A stretch of 64,000 nucleotides of DNA from Fibrobacter sp. UWB15 (GCF_900177705.1 NZ_FXBA01000001.1:496001-560000), one strand, 5' to 3'. Counted from the stretch's first letter, positions 44,582-56,400 are shown. The notes: a model not told the origin generated them from the sequence alone. A program made the numbers and translations.

Positions 44582-45199
44582 CTATCCTATTTTTAACGGC
44601 GCCATCTGGATGCCGTCGTGGATCTTCGTGAACGTCCCGTGGTAGTGCCCGTCGGCGTCACGCTTGAATTCGAACTTGGTCACCATAGCGTAGCTGAATG
44701 CGCCTTCCACGAACTGTTCGTCGGGCAGTCCGCAGGCAAAATGCTGCAAGGCCGCAATTACGCCCGCATGCGTAATCCACAAAAATTCGCCATCGTCATC
44801 GAGCGTGTCCAGCAGCGACTGCACTCGGCGGTCGATGTCATAAAAGCATTCGCCGTCTTTGAACTTGTAGCCGCGCAGGTCGCGAGCCCAGGCGGCCATT
44901 TCTTCGCGGGGCACGGCTGTCAGTTTCTGTCCTTCCCAGGTTCCGAAGTTCATCTCGATGATTTCTTCGCGCTTTTCCATGGTGAGCCCTGTAGCTTTTT
45001 CGGCCTTCTCTGCCAGTCGAAGGCAACGGAGAAGTGGGCTGGTGTACATGCGCGTGGGCTTGGCGCCTGCACCAAGCAATGCCTTCAAGGCTCCGTCGCT
45101 TTCTTCTTCGAAAGTAGGGGAGACGTCAAAGTCCAGTCTGCCGTAGCAGACATCGTTCGGGTTGTAGGGCTTGGTGTGGCGAATCGTCCAAAGAATCAT
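44582..45199 (-). CDS. Histidine phosphatase family protein
   Basis: 205 residues of the phosphoglycerate mutase-like superfamily. The N-terminal RHTKP replaces the usual RHG but keeps the catalytic Arg and His. EMNFGTWEGQ, a second-Arg region (SPLLRCLRLAEK) and the late catalytic His in ITHAGVI are present. The FGTWEG motif is typical of alpha-ribazole phosphatase (CobC)-like and sugar-phosphate phosphatases, but no cobalamin genes are near, so the substrate is open. Confidence 0.85.
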   Translation of the reverse strand: MILWTIRHTKPYNPNDVCYGRLDFDVSPTFEEESDGALKALLGAGAKPTRMYTSPLLRCLRLAEKAEKATGLTMEKREEIIEMNFGTWEGQKLTAVPREEMAAWARDLRGYKFKDGECFYDIDRRVQSLLDTLDDDGEFLWITHAGVIAALQHFACGLPDEQFVEGAFSYAMVTKFEFKRDADGHYHGTFTKIHDGIQMAPLKIG

Positions 45200-45205
45200 T
45201 TTTTT

Positions 45206-45240
45206 TAGTAGACAGTAGGCAGTGGTTAGTAGACAGTAGA
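45206..45240. repeat. Heptanucleotide array (TAGTAGA/CAGTAGA type)
   Basis: Five contiguous heptads: TAGTAGA, CAGTAGG, CAGTGGT, TAGTAGA and CAGTAGA. The reverse complement matches the array at 19856-19888. Confidence 0.7.
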
Positions 45241-45251
45241 CCGGCGCAACG

Positions 45252-45277
45252 TCATCCTAGAGCGTAGCGACGGAATC
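45252..45277. repeat. REP-like element
   Basis: GTCATCCTAGAGCGTAGCGA then CGGAAT, a GTCATCCT...GGAAT type element. Confidence 0.45.
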
Positions 45278-45287
45278 CATATTTTTA

Positions 45288-45310
45288 TAAAAAAAGCCCT
45301 GTTAAGGGCG
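45288..45310 (-). terminator. Terminator of the SRP RNA
   Basis: GCCCT/AGGGC stem (45296-45300 with 45305-45309), loop GTTA, followed by a T run on the minus strand, just downstream of the SRP RNA 3' end. Confidence 0.85.
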
Positions 45311-45317
45311 AAAAAAA

Positions 45318-45413
45318 TCCTAGGCGACCTGAGCACATAAAAATTCACAAGTCCGTTGCTGCTTTCGCCCTGGCGAGTTGCCCGCAAATAGTCATTGCGC
45401 AGGGCCTAGGAAC
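45318..45413 (-). ncRNA. ffs: Small signal recognition particle RNA (4.5S type)
   Basis: On the minus strand the ends pair (TCCTAGG with CCTAGGA, then CCTG with CAGG), followed by GCGCA/TGTGC and a 9-bp helix. The apex holds CAGG-GC-GAAA-GC-AGCA: the conserved CAGG and AGCA sides of the Ffh-binding loop around a GAAA tetraloop. About 96 bases, as for 4.5S RNAs. It has a good promoter and terminator. The apical helix has only two base pairs here, against three in Escherichia coli. Confidence 0.85.
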
Positions 45414-45418
45414 CCGCA

Positions 45419-45447
45419 ATTTAGCAATATCTCGTGATTTTTGTCAA
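45419..45447 (-). promoter_or_regulatory. Promoter of the SRP RNA
   Basis: On the minus strand TTGACA (45442-45447) and CTAAAT (45419-45424) are separated by exactly 17 bases. The predicted start falls at the 5' end of the RNA, about 45412. Confidence 0.8.
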
Positions 45448-45512
45448 GGGAAAGCGGCAAAAACAAATTTTCGGAACAAAAGTGGACGATTTATCCATGG
45501 AAATGTCTAGTT

Positions 45513-45541
45513 TTGTGAAAAAAAAGAAACCTACGTAAACT
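45513..45541 (+). promoter_or_regulatory. Weak promoter candidate for the first cadherin-like gene
   Basis: TTGTGA and TAAACT with a 17-base spacer, about 57 bases before the start codon. The -10 element is poor. Confidence 0.25.
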
Positions 45542-45597
45542 TTTTTTATTTATTTTTGGGATGGGAGAAAAAATCTGTTCCAAACAGGGGGTATAAG

Positions 45598-48500
45598 ATG
45601 GTAAGAGTAAACAACATGAAAAACTTTTTAAACAAGTTATGGCTCGTACTGACGGTAGCGGGGGTTGCCTCGGCTATGGATATTGCACCGTTTTACTTCG
45701 GTAATGCCGCAGGTACGGATGCCGAAACTCAGGAAGCCGAATGGAACTACCTGATGAAGTACAAGATGTTCGGTGCCAGTGGAATTAAGTTTGAAAATGG
45801 CAATATCCGTGTGACCGATTCTGTGGGATGGTTTGGAACCTCCCATGGTAATCTTTCTTTTCAGAATGGAGATGATTCCATTGGAGGCCCCATTTTAATT
45901 GGGGGGGATATCGATATTAAAATGGGCCCAGAGGTTTTTGTAAATGGACCTGTAAATGTGACAGGAAACATTCTTGTTGGTCAGGAAACCAATTTTGCGT
46001 CTAAGCCTAATGAATTCCATGGACATCAGTGTGTTCAAGGGGATGTTCCTAGTGTGTATGCTTCGCTTATAGGAAACGAGTATAAACATTTCGGTGTTGA
46101 GGGGACTGCTTCTGTCAATAGTAATAACGGTTATAAAGATTGCTTAGATACCACAAAAGGACTTAAAGTTCCTGAAGTGCGGAACAATCTGTATATACCT
46201 GAATTAAATACTGCTCCAACCTATTCAACGGAATTAAAGACTCGAGTCACTAATCTTAATACGCTTTCTGTCGAAGAAAAAACAGGCTCTGTAACGGCTG
46301 TTGATGTTAATAATCAAATCTATGAAATTTATATTCCTGAAGGAGACCCTCAGGAGCCCTTTGATATTTATCTTGATCATATTACGTTGACAAATGATGC
46401 GACTCTTTTGTTTAATATGCAAGATGGGGGAAGGCTTACTAGAATATTTTTGAATGGGAGTATATCTTTTTCTTCAACAACGAATATTGCTGTTCAGTAT
46501 GATACATTGAGCAATGGAACATATATAAGACAAGAAAACGAGGACTATAACGGGACCTTGCTCTTTTATACGACGAAGGATATTTCGTTCCAGTCTACCA
46601 ACCAAAACAGCCATCCATCACTTCAGGGATCAATCCTTACTACGGGAACAATTGTTATTAATGACCATATTAAGTTGGCTGGTCAACTGCTTGCGGATAT
46701 AATTCGTATTAATTATAATTTTGATGGAAGTAACTTCATCTTTGTTCCATTTAATCCGACTATATTGGATTTTGATCCGACTGCCTTGGCTGAAGGCAAG
46801 TTCATCGAAAATAACCAAACGGTTCTTGTGCCTATCAAGCTCGATACGCTTGCGTCGGTGGATGTTAGCTTTAGATACTGCTTTGATATAAAGGATTCCA
46901 GCCTTACGGATCCGAATTCCAAGATTGCTTCTATTCAGGACTTTAACAGTATCACTCCTGTTTGTGGGAAGGATACGGGTTCTGTAAAGATATTGATGGG
47001 CGATACGGTTCCTCGTGGTGATTATAACGTTTACATCAATGTGGCTATAGATACTCTCTTCGAAGGTCAAGAGACTCTTCCGTTAAAGGTGTTTGGCTTG
47101 GCCGGAGCCGTAATGCCGGGCAACAAGCGCCAGGGCTCTTTCATGCTCCCGATTGTTGATGATCCGACTCCGGCATCTCTTAAGAAGATTGTCCTGGATT
47201 CCGTTCCTGAAAATTCGCCTGTCGGAACTCGCATCGACAGCCTGATGGCTATTCGTGGAAGCAAGTTCTGCACGCATTGTAAATTCGCTCTTGCCGATTC
47301 AACCGACTATGTGTATGTATCTGAAACAGGCTTGGTGACGGTTCGGGATAGTTCTATTTTGGACTATGAATCGATTACCGAAATTAAGATTCGTGTGCTC
47401 GTGATAGATACTTTGTACCAAAAGACTTCTGATACCACGGTTACAATCCCTATTATCAACGTCAACGAAAATCCGATTCTTGACGATCAGGAATTTGATG
47501 TCGATGAACATAAGGTTCCGGGAACGGTTGTCGGAACACTTGAATGGGGTGAAAACGACTCCGTGCCCGTGTTCAGACAAGACGTATTCACCGCTGTGGG
47601 TGGCGACACGGCCTACTTCTCGATTACATCCGAAGGCGTGATCAAGACCAAGAAGGAATTCGATTACGAAACCGAGCCGCATACCTACACAATCGATGTA
47701 ATGCTTGCCGACAAGAACGATCCGACGCTCTACGTTGTCGCAACCATTACGATCACCATCAATGATGTGAACGAAGCTCCGAGGATTGTTACGGATACCA
47801 TTCAAGTCAAGGAAAATTCGGATCCCGGTACCATCGTAGATACTTTGGAAGCTATCGATAAAGACAACGACAGCCTGACCTGGACGCTTGTCGAAGATCC
47901 GAGCAAGTGCTTCGATGTGTCTGTAACCGGTGTTGTGACGACCAAAAAGTGCGACAATCTTGACTACGAAAAGAACAAGACAATCTCGATCAAGGTCAGT
48001 GTATCGGATAATCGCGGTGGTGTTGATACCAAGATTATTGTCGTGAAGCTGATCGATGTTCCTGCACCTGATCTCAAAATTACCGAGGCTAGTAACGAGG
48101 ATTCCCTCTGGAAAAATCCTGAAATCATCTACACCCATACGGATTCCCTTAACCTCTGCTGGGAAATCAACAAGGCGAACAAGGATTGCTCCGATACGAC
48201 CCTCAAGCCCGGCGAGAACAAAATCTGTAAGGAAGTTTGCGATGTGGACGGCTTCGAAGGCTGCTCCAAGGATTGCTTCATTGCCTACTACAGCGACGTG
48301 TCTCCGTTGGTCTACATCGATGCCGGTGGCGATGCTAACCTCGCCAGCAACATCTATACCATTGTGGAACAGCCCGCCGAAGGCGACACTAACGTGTACG
48401 TGAAGGACACGGTTCGCCAGATTACGGTGCACATTACGGACAAGGACCCGATTAGGGGTGATTCCAGCTATAGCTTTACGATCCCCGTTGACTTGACCAA

Positions 48501-50115
48501 GAAGGTTAGCGTGCCGCAAAAGACTTATGACGCTCTTTCTAATGTGGCCAAGCAGACGGTGGCCCTTGACGAACTGAATCCGAAAACCAAGGTTACTCCG
48601 ATTAACGGAACCAACTACTTGAATTCCTACCCGACGACGATTGCCGGCATTGAGGTGACCGTCAGCTACGTGACTGACACCAAGGGGAACGTAGTCAAGC
48701 AGGCCGTGGTGAACGAAAAGGGTAAGGTCGATTCCATCGAAGTAATCACGGTTACCTACGAAACCGAAATAGACGGCCAGAAGGTGAAGGTTTCTTACCA
48801 GGCTGACGCTACCACGGGCAAGGCCCTTAATGTGGATGGCAACGGCGGATTTATCGCGACCAAGAATTCCGACGTATCCACGGGCGTGTTCAAAGTTTCT
48901 TATGAATACACCGACAAAAAAACCGGCAATGCGGTCGAGTTGACTTATATTGTTGACGACAAGGGTAACATGGTCAAGAACCCGGAAGGCGACCGCGGCT
49001 ACCAGGTGTCTTACACTTACGTAGACAAGTATGGCAATGCGGCTAAGCAGTCCGTGTTCGTGGTGCTCGACCAGACGCTTCCGACGGTGGAAATCCTCAA
49101 GCCTGTCGACAACCAGGTGGCTCATACGAACTTCGTGAATATCGAATGGACTGTCAACGGCGAAAAGCAGGATTCCCTGACTGTCCAGGGGCTTGTAAAG
49201 GGACCGAACATCATTGTCCGCTTCTACAAGGATAAGGCTGGAAACATCGCCGCCGATACGGTGCGCGTGTACATGAAGGATGGCAAGGATCTCGACATTG
49301 CTGTGGAACGTCCGGTGATTATCGTGACCAAGGACAAGGTCGAAGAATACTACGCCGAAAACGCTCCTGTGAAGGGCCAAACCTTCGCTGTTAGCGTGAA
49401 GAACCCCACTACGGGCGACGAAGTGGAAACCTTGATTGGTGGTTCCTTCAAGACCAAGGACGGTAGCGGTGAAAAGCCCTATGCCGGAGTTAGCGACTCC
49501 AAGCACCTGGGCCCGACCCTGATTCTTGACGTTGTGCTCCCGACCGTCAGCGATGGCAAGAGCGGTACCGTGAGCGGCCTTGCGACTATGGACGACTTGA
49601 TGCTCTCTAACGGTAGGATTTCTTCGGCCGGTATGGGTGTGGATACTTCCAAGCTCGATTACGAAGCGAAGAAGGACTACAAGGAATATACGGTTGACGA
49701 ATACGTTTCCCAATTCTGCGAAGACGGAACCAAGATCCCCGACGACGCAAGCGCCTTTAACCTGTACAACTCCAAGCTGAAGATCAAAATCTGGGTCTAC
49801 ACGACTCTCGGTAACTTTGTAAGCGATTACAGCTTTACCCAGGAACTGAACGATCCCAGCTACGCCAACGAAGCCGGCCTCACGAAGCTCTACTTCGAAC
49901 TGAAACCAGATAAGGATGGCTATGTGCACGCCGAAAACGGTAAGCTTATGGCTACGGGCGCCTACGTGTACAAGGTAGAAGCTAGCCTACAGAATAAGCT
50001 GCGTTGCTCAATTCCGCCGTTCAACGGTGGCACCGGAAAGACCAAGGGTGACGTGACCAGGTCTCGCGAAGAGCTCCTGAAACCCTTCGGCTACAAGCGT
50101 CCGTCTAACAAGTAA
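45598..50115 (+). CDS. Giant cadherin-like surface protein 1
   Basis: About 1505 residues with a signal peptide (ending near ASAMD). The N-terminal 380 residues are a beta-rich domain shared with the larger paralogue downstream (AEWNYLMKYKMFG, RVTDSVGWFGTS, QGSILTTGTI...LAGQLLADII). A Calx-beta-like segment follows (FIENNQTVLVPIKLDT to FEGQETLPLKVFGL), then about three cadherin-like repeats ending in DVNEAP or NVNENP, which hold calcium-binding Asp and Asn. A further region contains an Ig-like domain (PTVEILKPVDN...) and a conserved C-terminal module ending KPFGYKRPSNK. ATG 45598 follows GGGGG; an internal start at 45616 is possible. Likely surface adhesin; function inferred. Confidence 0.8.
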   Translation: MVRVNNMKNFLNKLWLVLTVAGVASAMDIAPFYFGNAAGTDAETQEAEWNYLMKYKMFGASGIKFENGNIRVTDSVGWFGTSHGNLSFQNGDDSIGGPILIGGDIDIKMGPEVFVNGPVNVTGNILVGQETNFASKPNEFHGHQCVQGDVPSVYASLIGNEYKHFGVEGTASVNSNNGYKDCLDTTKGLKVPEVRNNLYIPELNTAPTYSTELKTRVTNLNTLSVEEKTGSVTAVDVNNQIYEIYIPEGDPQEPFDIYLDHITLTNDATLLFNMQDGGRLTRIFLNGSISFSSTTNIAVQYDTLSNGTYIRQENEDYNGTLLFYTTKDISFQSTNQNSHPSLQGSILTTGTIVINDHIKLAGQLLADIIRINYNFDGSNFIFVPFNPTILDFDPTALAEGKFIENNQTVLVPIKLDTLASVDVSFRYCFDIKDSSLTDPNSKIASIQDFNSITPVCGKDTGSVKILMGDTVPRGDYNVYINVAIDTLFEGQETLPLKVFGLAGAVMPGNKRQGSFMLPIVDDPTPASLKKIVLDSVPENSPVGTRIDSLMAIRGSKFCTHCKFALADSTDYVYVSETGLVTVRDSSILDYESITEIKIRVLVIDTLYQKTSDTTVTIPIINVNENPILDDQEFDVDEHKVPGTVVGTLEWGENDSVPVFRQDVFTAVGGDTAYFSITSEGVIKTKKEFDYETEPHTYTIDVMLADKNDPTLYVVATITITINDVNEAPRIVTDTIQVKENSDPGTIVDTLEAIDKDNDSLTWTLVEDPSKCFDVSVTGVVTTKKCDNLDYEKNKTISIKVSVSDNRGGVDTKIIVVKLIDVPAPDLKITEASNEDSLWKNPEIIYTHTDSLNLCWEINKANKDCSDTTLKPGENKICKEVCDVDGFEGCSKDCFIAYYSDVSPLVYIDAGGDANLASNIYTIVEQPAEGDTNVYVKDTVRQITVHITDKDPIRGDSSYSFTIPVDLTKKVSVPQKTYDALSNVAKQTVALDELNPKTKVTPINGTNYLNSYPTTIAGIEVTVSYVTDTKGNVVKQAVVNEKGKVDSIEVITVTYETEIDGQKVKVSYQADATTGKALNVDGNGGFIATKNSDVSTGVFKVSYEYTDKKTGNAVELTYIVDDKGNMVKNPEGDRGYQVSYTYVDKYGNAAKQSVFVVLDQTLPTVEILKPVDNQVAHTNFVNIEWTVNGEKQDSLTVQGLVKGPNIIVRFYKDKAGNIAADTVRVYMKDGKDLDIAVERPVIIVTKDKVEEYYAENAPVKGQTFAVSVKNPTTGDEVETLIGGSFKTKDGSGEKPYAGVSDSKHLGPTLILDVVLPTVSDGKSGTVSGLATMDDLMLSNGRISSAGMGVDTSKLDYEAKKDYKEYTVDEYVSQFCEDGTKIPDDASAFNLYNSKLKIKIWVYTTLGNFVSDYSFTQELNDPSYANEAGLTKLYFELKPDKDGYVHAENGKLMATGAYVYKVEASLQNKLRCSIPPFNGGTGKTKGDVTRSREELLKPFGYKRPSNK

Positions 50116-50145
50116 TAAGAATTTGTAAGTGTTATCTTATACAAA

Positions 50146-50177
50146 AACCCTGGGCCAAGGCTCAGGGGTATTTTGTA
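50146..50177 (+). terminator. Terminator of cadherin-like gene 1
   Basis: ACCCTGGGCC/GGCTCAGGGGT stem with a 2-base loop and one bulge, followed by ATTTTG. The following 50178-50385 holds a second small GC-rich hairpin (GACTGGAG/CTCCGGTC, 50246-50262) and no gene. Confidence 0.65.
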
Positions 50178-50385
50178 ATAAGGGCGTGTAATTTATATGA
50201 ATTTTTTTGAAATAGTTTGCTTGTAAATGAATTTTTTCGTTCGAGGACTGACTGGAGGCTCCGGTCGGGGGTGTCGGACATCACGCAAAAACGTCATTTT
50301 TAACTCAGAATACGCAAATTTTTACGTAAAATAACAACTTATTAACATTTTATGCAGTATTACTATTGTAATAATTAAAAAAGTT

Positions 50386-50430
50386 TTGTATCTTTTATGA
50401 TGGTGAAATATAGGGGTGTATTGTATACAC
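50386..50430 (+). promoter_or_regulatory. Candidate promoter and palindromic operator of cadherin-like gene 2
   Basis: TTGTAT (50386) and TATAGG (50409) are 17 bases apart. The palindrome GTGTAT-TGT-ATACAC (50416-50430) sits across the predicted transcription start, a usual place for a repressor. Confidence 0.4.
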
Positions 50431-50451
50431 TGAACTTTTTAGGAGTTTATT

Positions 50452-53400
50452 ATGTGGTTTGGAAAAAGCATAATGAAAAAACTCGGCCTTGCACTGGCAT
50501 TGGCGGTTCCATCTTTTGCGGGTGCTCCTGTGGAACCGTTCCAATTCAGTGAAGTTGGCTCTGGCCATGATGCCCAGCAGGCAGAATGGGACTATTTGAT
50601 GAAATTCAAAATGTTCGGTACCAAGGGTATTGAATTCCATAATGAAAGTATCCGCGTTACCGATTCCGTTGGTTGGTTTGGAACCTCCAAAGGTAGTCTT
50701 AAGTTGAGCGACAATGGTAAGGATACCATTGGTGGCCCGATTCTTGTTGGTAAAAATGTTACCTTCCATCTTGGACCGGATGTATTTACTACGGGACCGA
50801 TGTATGTTGCGGGTGATGTTAATGTTGTTGCGTCTGGTTTTAAAGATAATGCAAGTAAATTTGCCGGCACTGTGTGTGTTGGTGGATCTGCAGATCAGGC
50901 TTTTGTAGACAAATTTGGAGCCGAAACGAACAGATTGTTTACCAATTTGAATTCTTCTACGGCGAGAGCTTGCCCTGATAGTGTTCCGAAGATTAAAACC
51001 GATTTGGAAATTCCTGTAAATAAAGCCTCGTCGTACGATATAACGATGCCTGATGGGAATTTGGCGGGTGCTGGTGATGGCAGTACCTATGAAACTTATA
51101 CGATTCAAGTTCCTGCAACAGCAGATGGTTCTGATAAACCGTATGATGTTCATATCGGTCATATTAAAATGGAAAACTACTCTAAGATTCTTGTTAAACA
51201 GCCCTATGGTGGTCGTTTGACGAGACTCTTTATTGACGATCTTGATATTGAAACGACAAAAGGTCGTATTGTTGTTGCTACTGAGGACTCGGTTGTTGCT
51301 GGTAAATACAATGAATTGAAAAACGATGAATATTTGGGAACGCTGTTGATTTATACAAACAGCAATCTTAAAATTTTGTCGATGGATAAAAACTATGCTT
51401 ATTTCCAAGGTTCAATCATTTCTAAAGGTACAATAACGATTGAACACCACTTGATTCTTGCTGGTCAGGTGCTGGCAGATAGCATTTATATTGATACGGA
51501 CTTCGATGGCAAAAGCTTCATTTATGTTCCGTTTGGAGGACCAGAAATTGACCCTAATCTGTTGAAAGACGGAAAATGGATTGAAAATAGTCGTGATTCG
51601 TTGGTTCCCATTTTCTTGGATACAATTCCGGGAACCAATGTGAAGTTTAGTTATTGCTTTGAAGTGGATCCTAATGGTGAACCTGATCCGAAAAAGGATG
51701 CCAGCGCAACGCCGAGAAAAGCAGTTCTTGCAGATTTTAAAAAGACGTCGAAATCCAAATTCCCTGTTTGTGCTTTGAATCAATCGGAACGGGTGTTGAT
51801 TAAAGAGGGTAATCTACAGCCGACAGATGAGACCAAAATCTATATCAATGTGATTTCTGATTCTTATGATGAAGGCGAAGAAATCCTTGTTTTGAAGATT
51901 TTTGACCTTGTTGGTGCTGTAATGCCTGGAAATAAGAAAGAAGGTAGGTTTAATCTTGTTGTTACAGATGTTCGTCCTCCTCATTTTGATGATGATGTTA
52001 AAAGTTATAATGTCAATGAAAATACGGCCAAGGGGACTGAGTTTGCTACAATCCCAGTTGATGGTGTAGAAATTGCAGCAACTGCTATTGATGATTTTAA
52101 ACTTATTGTTGGTGGTACTGATGCTACGCTCGCCAAGACATTATTTGATTTTGAACTGGTGAAATTAGAAAATAGTACTGATCCGTCTCTTTATGATTCC
52201 GCTTATGTCAAGATGACTGTTAAGACCGAAACTCTTAACTATGAAGCTCTAACGAAGACGTCGCTCAAATTGACTTTCAGTTTGGAAAATGACGGCAAAA
52301 TTACTGACGCTTCTGATCGTACGATTAACGTTCTTGATGTGAACGAAGTTCCGGAAATCAAGAAAATCTATGATCCTAGTTTGACTGTCGCCGCAGGTAA
52401 TTTCGACACTTTGAGTGTAAAGGAAAATGTCGCAAAGGGAACTACGGTTGGCATTGTTAATGCAGTGGATCCTGACATTTACAATGTGATTGCATATGGT
52501 CACTTGGCTTTCTCTATTGTTGAAGCCTCTAGTGTTCCGTTCACGATGAAGGATTCTGTGATTGTCGTTAACGACGCATCTAAGATGAATCATGAAACTA
52601 AGGACAGCGTTTATACATTTACCGTTAAAGTTGACAACTGCGAATTGGCAACTGATGGCTCGTGGACAAAGAATTGCTTGACTACAAACCATAAGGTGAC
52701 CGTGAAGATTGCGAATGTTCCTGAAGATCCTGAAATTGAATGCTTTGGCGGTGATCAGAATTGTAAGGGTCCGTATAAGGCTCTTGAAAATTCCAAAATT
52801 GACTCTGTGATTCACATTTTCAAGCTCTCTGACCCGGATATTGGTCAGCTTGCAACATTGAAAACTACAGTCAAGGATAACAAGACTAATCAAACCTCTA
52901 CGTTATTTGATGCTAAAATTTCACACGATACCTTGAGCCTTAAGGTCAAGAGTAAGATTGACTACGAAAAGGTTGAACCGTATTATGAAGTAACTGTAAC
53001 TGTAACGGATGCCGATAACAAGCAAGATACGATTATTCGTAAAATCAACATTATTGACGTCAACGAAACTCCTACGATCGATAGCCTTGCTCGCAAGAAT
53101 GATGGTTATACGGGTACGGGCACAAGGAGTAAGTTTACCTTGTATCCGAAGGAAAATCTGAAGGTGAACGATCCTATCGGTATCGTTCGTACGACCGATC
53201 CGGATATCTACAACGCTGATTTCAGAAAGCTGACGTTCTCCATTGTTGAAACGGATGTGCCGTTCAAGATGACTGATTCGACGATCGTCGTGAAGGACGC
53301 TTCGAAGATGAACCGTGAAACGGCTGATAGCGTCTATATCTTTACGGTGAAGGTCGAAAACTGCGCGAAGGATCCGATCACCGGTGTGAATGCTTGCTTG

Positions 53401-56400
53401 GATACAACGCAGGTGATTACGGTGAGAATCCAGAACGTTCCGGAAGGACCGGAAATCAAGTGCTTCGAAAACGATACGATTTGCGACGGTCCGTTCACAG
53501 TTGCAGAAAACTCTGCAACAGGAACCATTATCCATGCATTCCTGGTTGATGACCCGGACCTCGGTCAGATTGCAACTCTTAAGGCAACTCTTACTGACCT
53601 TAGCGGTACCGGAGCTGATTCCCTGTTCGCTGTTAAGATTGTGAAGGATTCCTTGAGGGTGTATGTCAAGGATAAGTCGAAACTGAACTACGAAGCTGTG
53701 AGGGACACTCATAAGGTTCGTTTGACGATTAAGGATACCGATAACCTTGGTGATTCCATTGTCCGCGTCATCTACATTGTCGACGTGAACGAAGCTCCGG
53801 TGTTTGCAACTAAGGATACGACGATTGAAGTTAAGGAAAATACGCCTAACGGTACTGTCGTTGGCAAGTTGCCTGCTTTTGACCCGGATACCAAGCATGT
53901 CAAGGAATTCGGTCACCTGGAATACTTTATCATTGGTAATAACATCCCGTTCACGATGGATTCCAACAAGATTGTCGTGACCAATGTTGATACCTTGGAT
54001 TATGAATCCTTGAAGCCGGATACCGTGTTCACGTTCAAGGTTCAGGTCGCAAACTGTGAATGGAACAAGACTTCTGGCAAGTACGATGGCGCATGTCTCT
54101 ACGATACCGCCAAGGTCTCGCTGGCTGTGACGGATGTGCCTGAAAAGACGGTCATTATTCCTGATTGTAAGGGTGACAGCTGCACGGAATGCACTGGTCC
54201 GGATTGCCACGACATTGTGGACTCGCTCTGCAAGGGCCCGAACTGCACCGGTGTTCATACCCACGATTCTGTCTTGACTCTTGCGGTAGAGGAAAATGTT
54301 CCGACCGGTTACAAGATTATCGACTACTTAGTTGCTGACGAAGACGTCGGAACTGGCCATAAGGATTCTCTGTACGCATACTTCAAGAATACGAATGCCT
54401 CTGGCGCTGACAGCCTGTTCAAGATTTATGTGCAGAAGGTCGGTGGCAAGTGGAGAGTCGTGGTTGCCGTAAAGGATGGCAGCAAGCTTGACTACGAAAC
54501 TGTCAGCGACATTCACAAACTCACGATTTACGTTAGCGATCCTGAAGATCCTGCCGGTATGGGTGACTCTATCCGCCGCATTATCGAAGTTGTCGACGTG
54601 AACGAAGCTCCGAAGGCTAAGGATGCTGACCTGAAGCCCGAAGAAAATCTGCCGAAGGGTACTGTCATTGGTAAGCTTGATGTGACCGAACCGGATATTA
54701 AGCATGTCAAGGAATTTGGCCACTTGGAATACTCTATTATCGGTAAGGATAGCACATTTGCCTTTGTCATGGACTCCAACGAGGTTAAGGTGAATGACCC
54801 GACCAAGATGGATTACGAATTGGCCGTTCATAAGTATGTGTTCGATGTTCTTATTTCGAACTGCGAACTGAATTCGACCTCCGGCAAGTATGATGGCGCA
54901 TGCCTCTATGACACAGCCAAGGTGACTGTAGACATTCAGGATGTTAATGAAAAGCCGACGATTATTGTCGATGGTCCTGTTCCGGATGGCGACGACGATT
55001 CCGATACGCTTTGCGTGGCTGTCTGCGATACTACAGACCGTGGCGTCAAGAGCAAGGATTCTATCCTTACCATTGGTATCAAGGAAAATCCGGATAATCC
55101 GAATGGTACTAAGAAGATCGTTACTCCGACGGGTATGATCTTGTTCCAGTATCATGTTGCTGACGAAGATACCAACCATGCTACTGGTGCTAAGGTAACT
55201 TGGTTCGATGCTGGTACGACAATTCCGGGCGTGAGCACGAAGGGCTCCGACCTCTTTACGATTGCTTACGATTCTGTAAAGCATGTGATTACGGTGCGCG
55301 TCAAGGACGAAAAGCTGCTTGACTACGAAACACTTAGAAATGCAACTTCTCGTGATGATCCGGATCCGGAATACACGATGGGCATTGTCGTGACCGACCC
55401 GGATGGCTTGGCCGATACGCTGTATCGTAAGATTCGCGTGACGGATGAAAACGAAAAGCCGCTCTTCGATGTCTGGCCGCTCGTGATTACCGAAAACAAC
55501 CATATTAACGATTCCCTTGGCCACGTGGAACACCCGAGCGATATCGACTCGATGTCTAGGAATCCGGAATTGTACGATAACGGCTTCAAGATGACGGGTG
55601 GTGATACCGCATTGTTCTGGCTCGACAAGGACTCTACGGACTTGATGCGAGTCATGATTCGCGCGAATGTCGTGCTTGACTGCGAAAATGGTGAGTATAT
55701 CTGCGGCCAGGATTCCATGTACTGGGTGTACATGACGTATGGCGATACGACCCTCAAGACTGTCTATACAGACTTGAAGATTCCTGTCAAGCTGATTGAC
55801 TTGAACGAACCGCCTAAGATTCTGACCGATACCATCGGTGTTGATGAAAACTCGCCGAAGGGTACCGTTGTCGATACGATCAAGTGGGATGACATTGACC
55901 GCTTCGATTCTGTGATGACCTTCAAGATTGTTGACGATCCGATTGGCTGCTTCGAAATCGATTCGAAGACGGGTGTCGTGACTATCAGCGATAGCAAGTG
56001 CCCAGGTCTTGACTTCGAAAAGAATCCGACGATCGACCTCAAGATATCTATCACTGACATGGTGGATATCACGGACCGTAGCCTGATTTCTGGTGACCCG
56101 ATCACCGTGACGAAGACGATTAAGGTCAACATTCACGACGTGAACGAACCGCCTTCCATTACGGATAAGACGATCACGGTGAAGGAAGACACCAAGCCGG
56201 GTACGGTTGTGGATACCGTTCGCGCAACCGATCCGGATAAGGATCCGAAGAAGCGTGACTTGACTTATAAGCTGGTTGGCGGTGACACGACCACCTTCAA
56301 GATTGACCCGAAGACGGGCGCCTTGACGTTGATCGACACCCTCGATTACGAAAACAAGAACAACTACTACGTAGATGTTCAGGTGGACGACGGCGAATTC

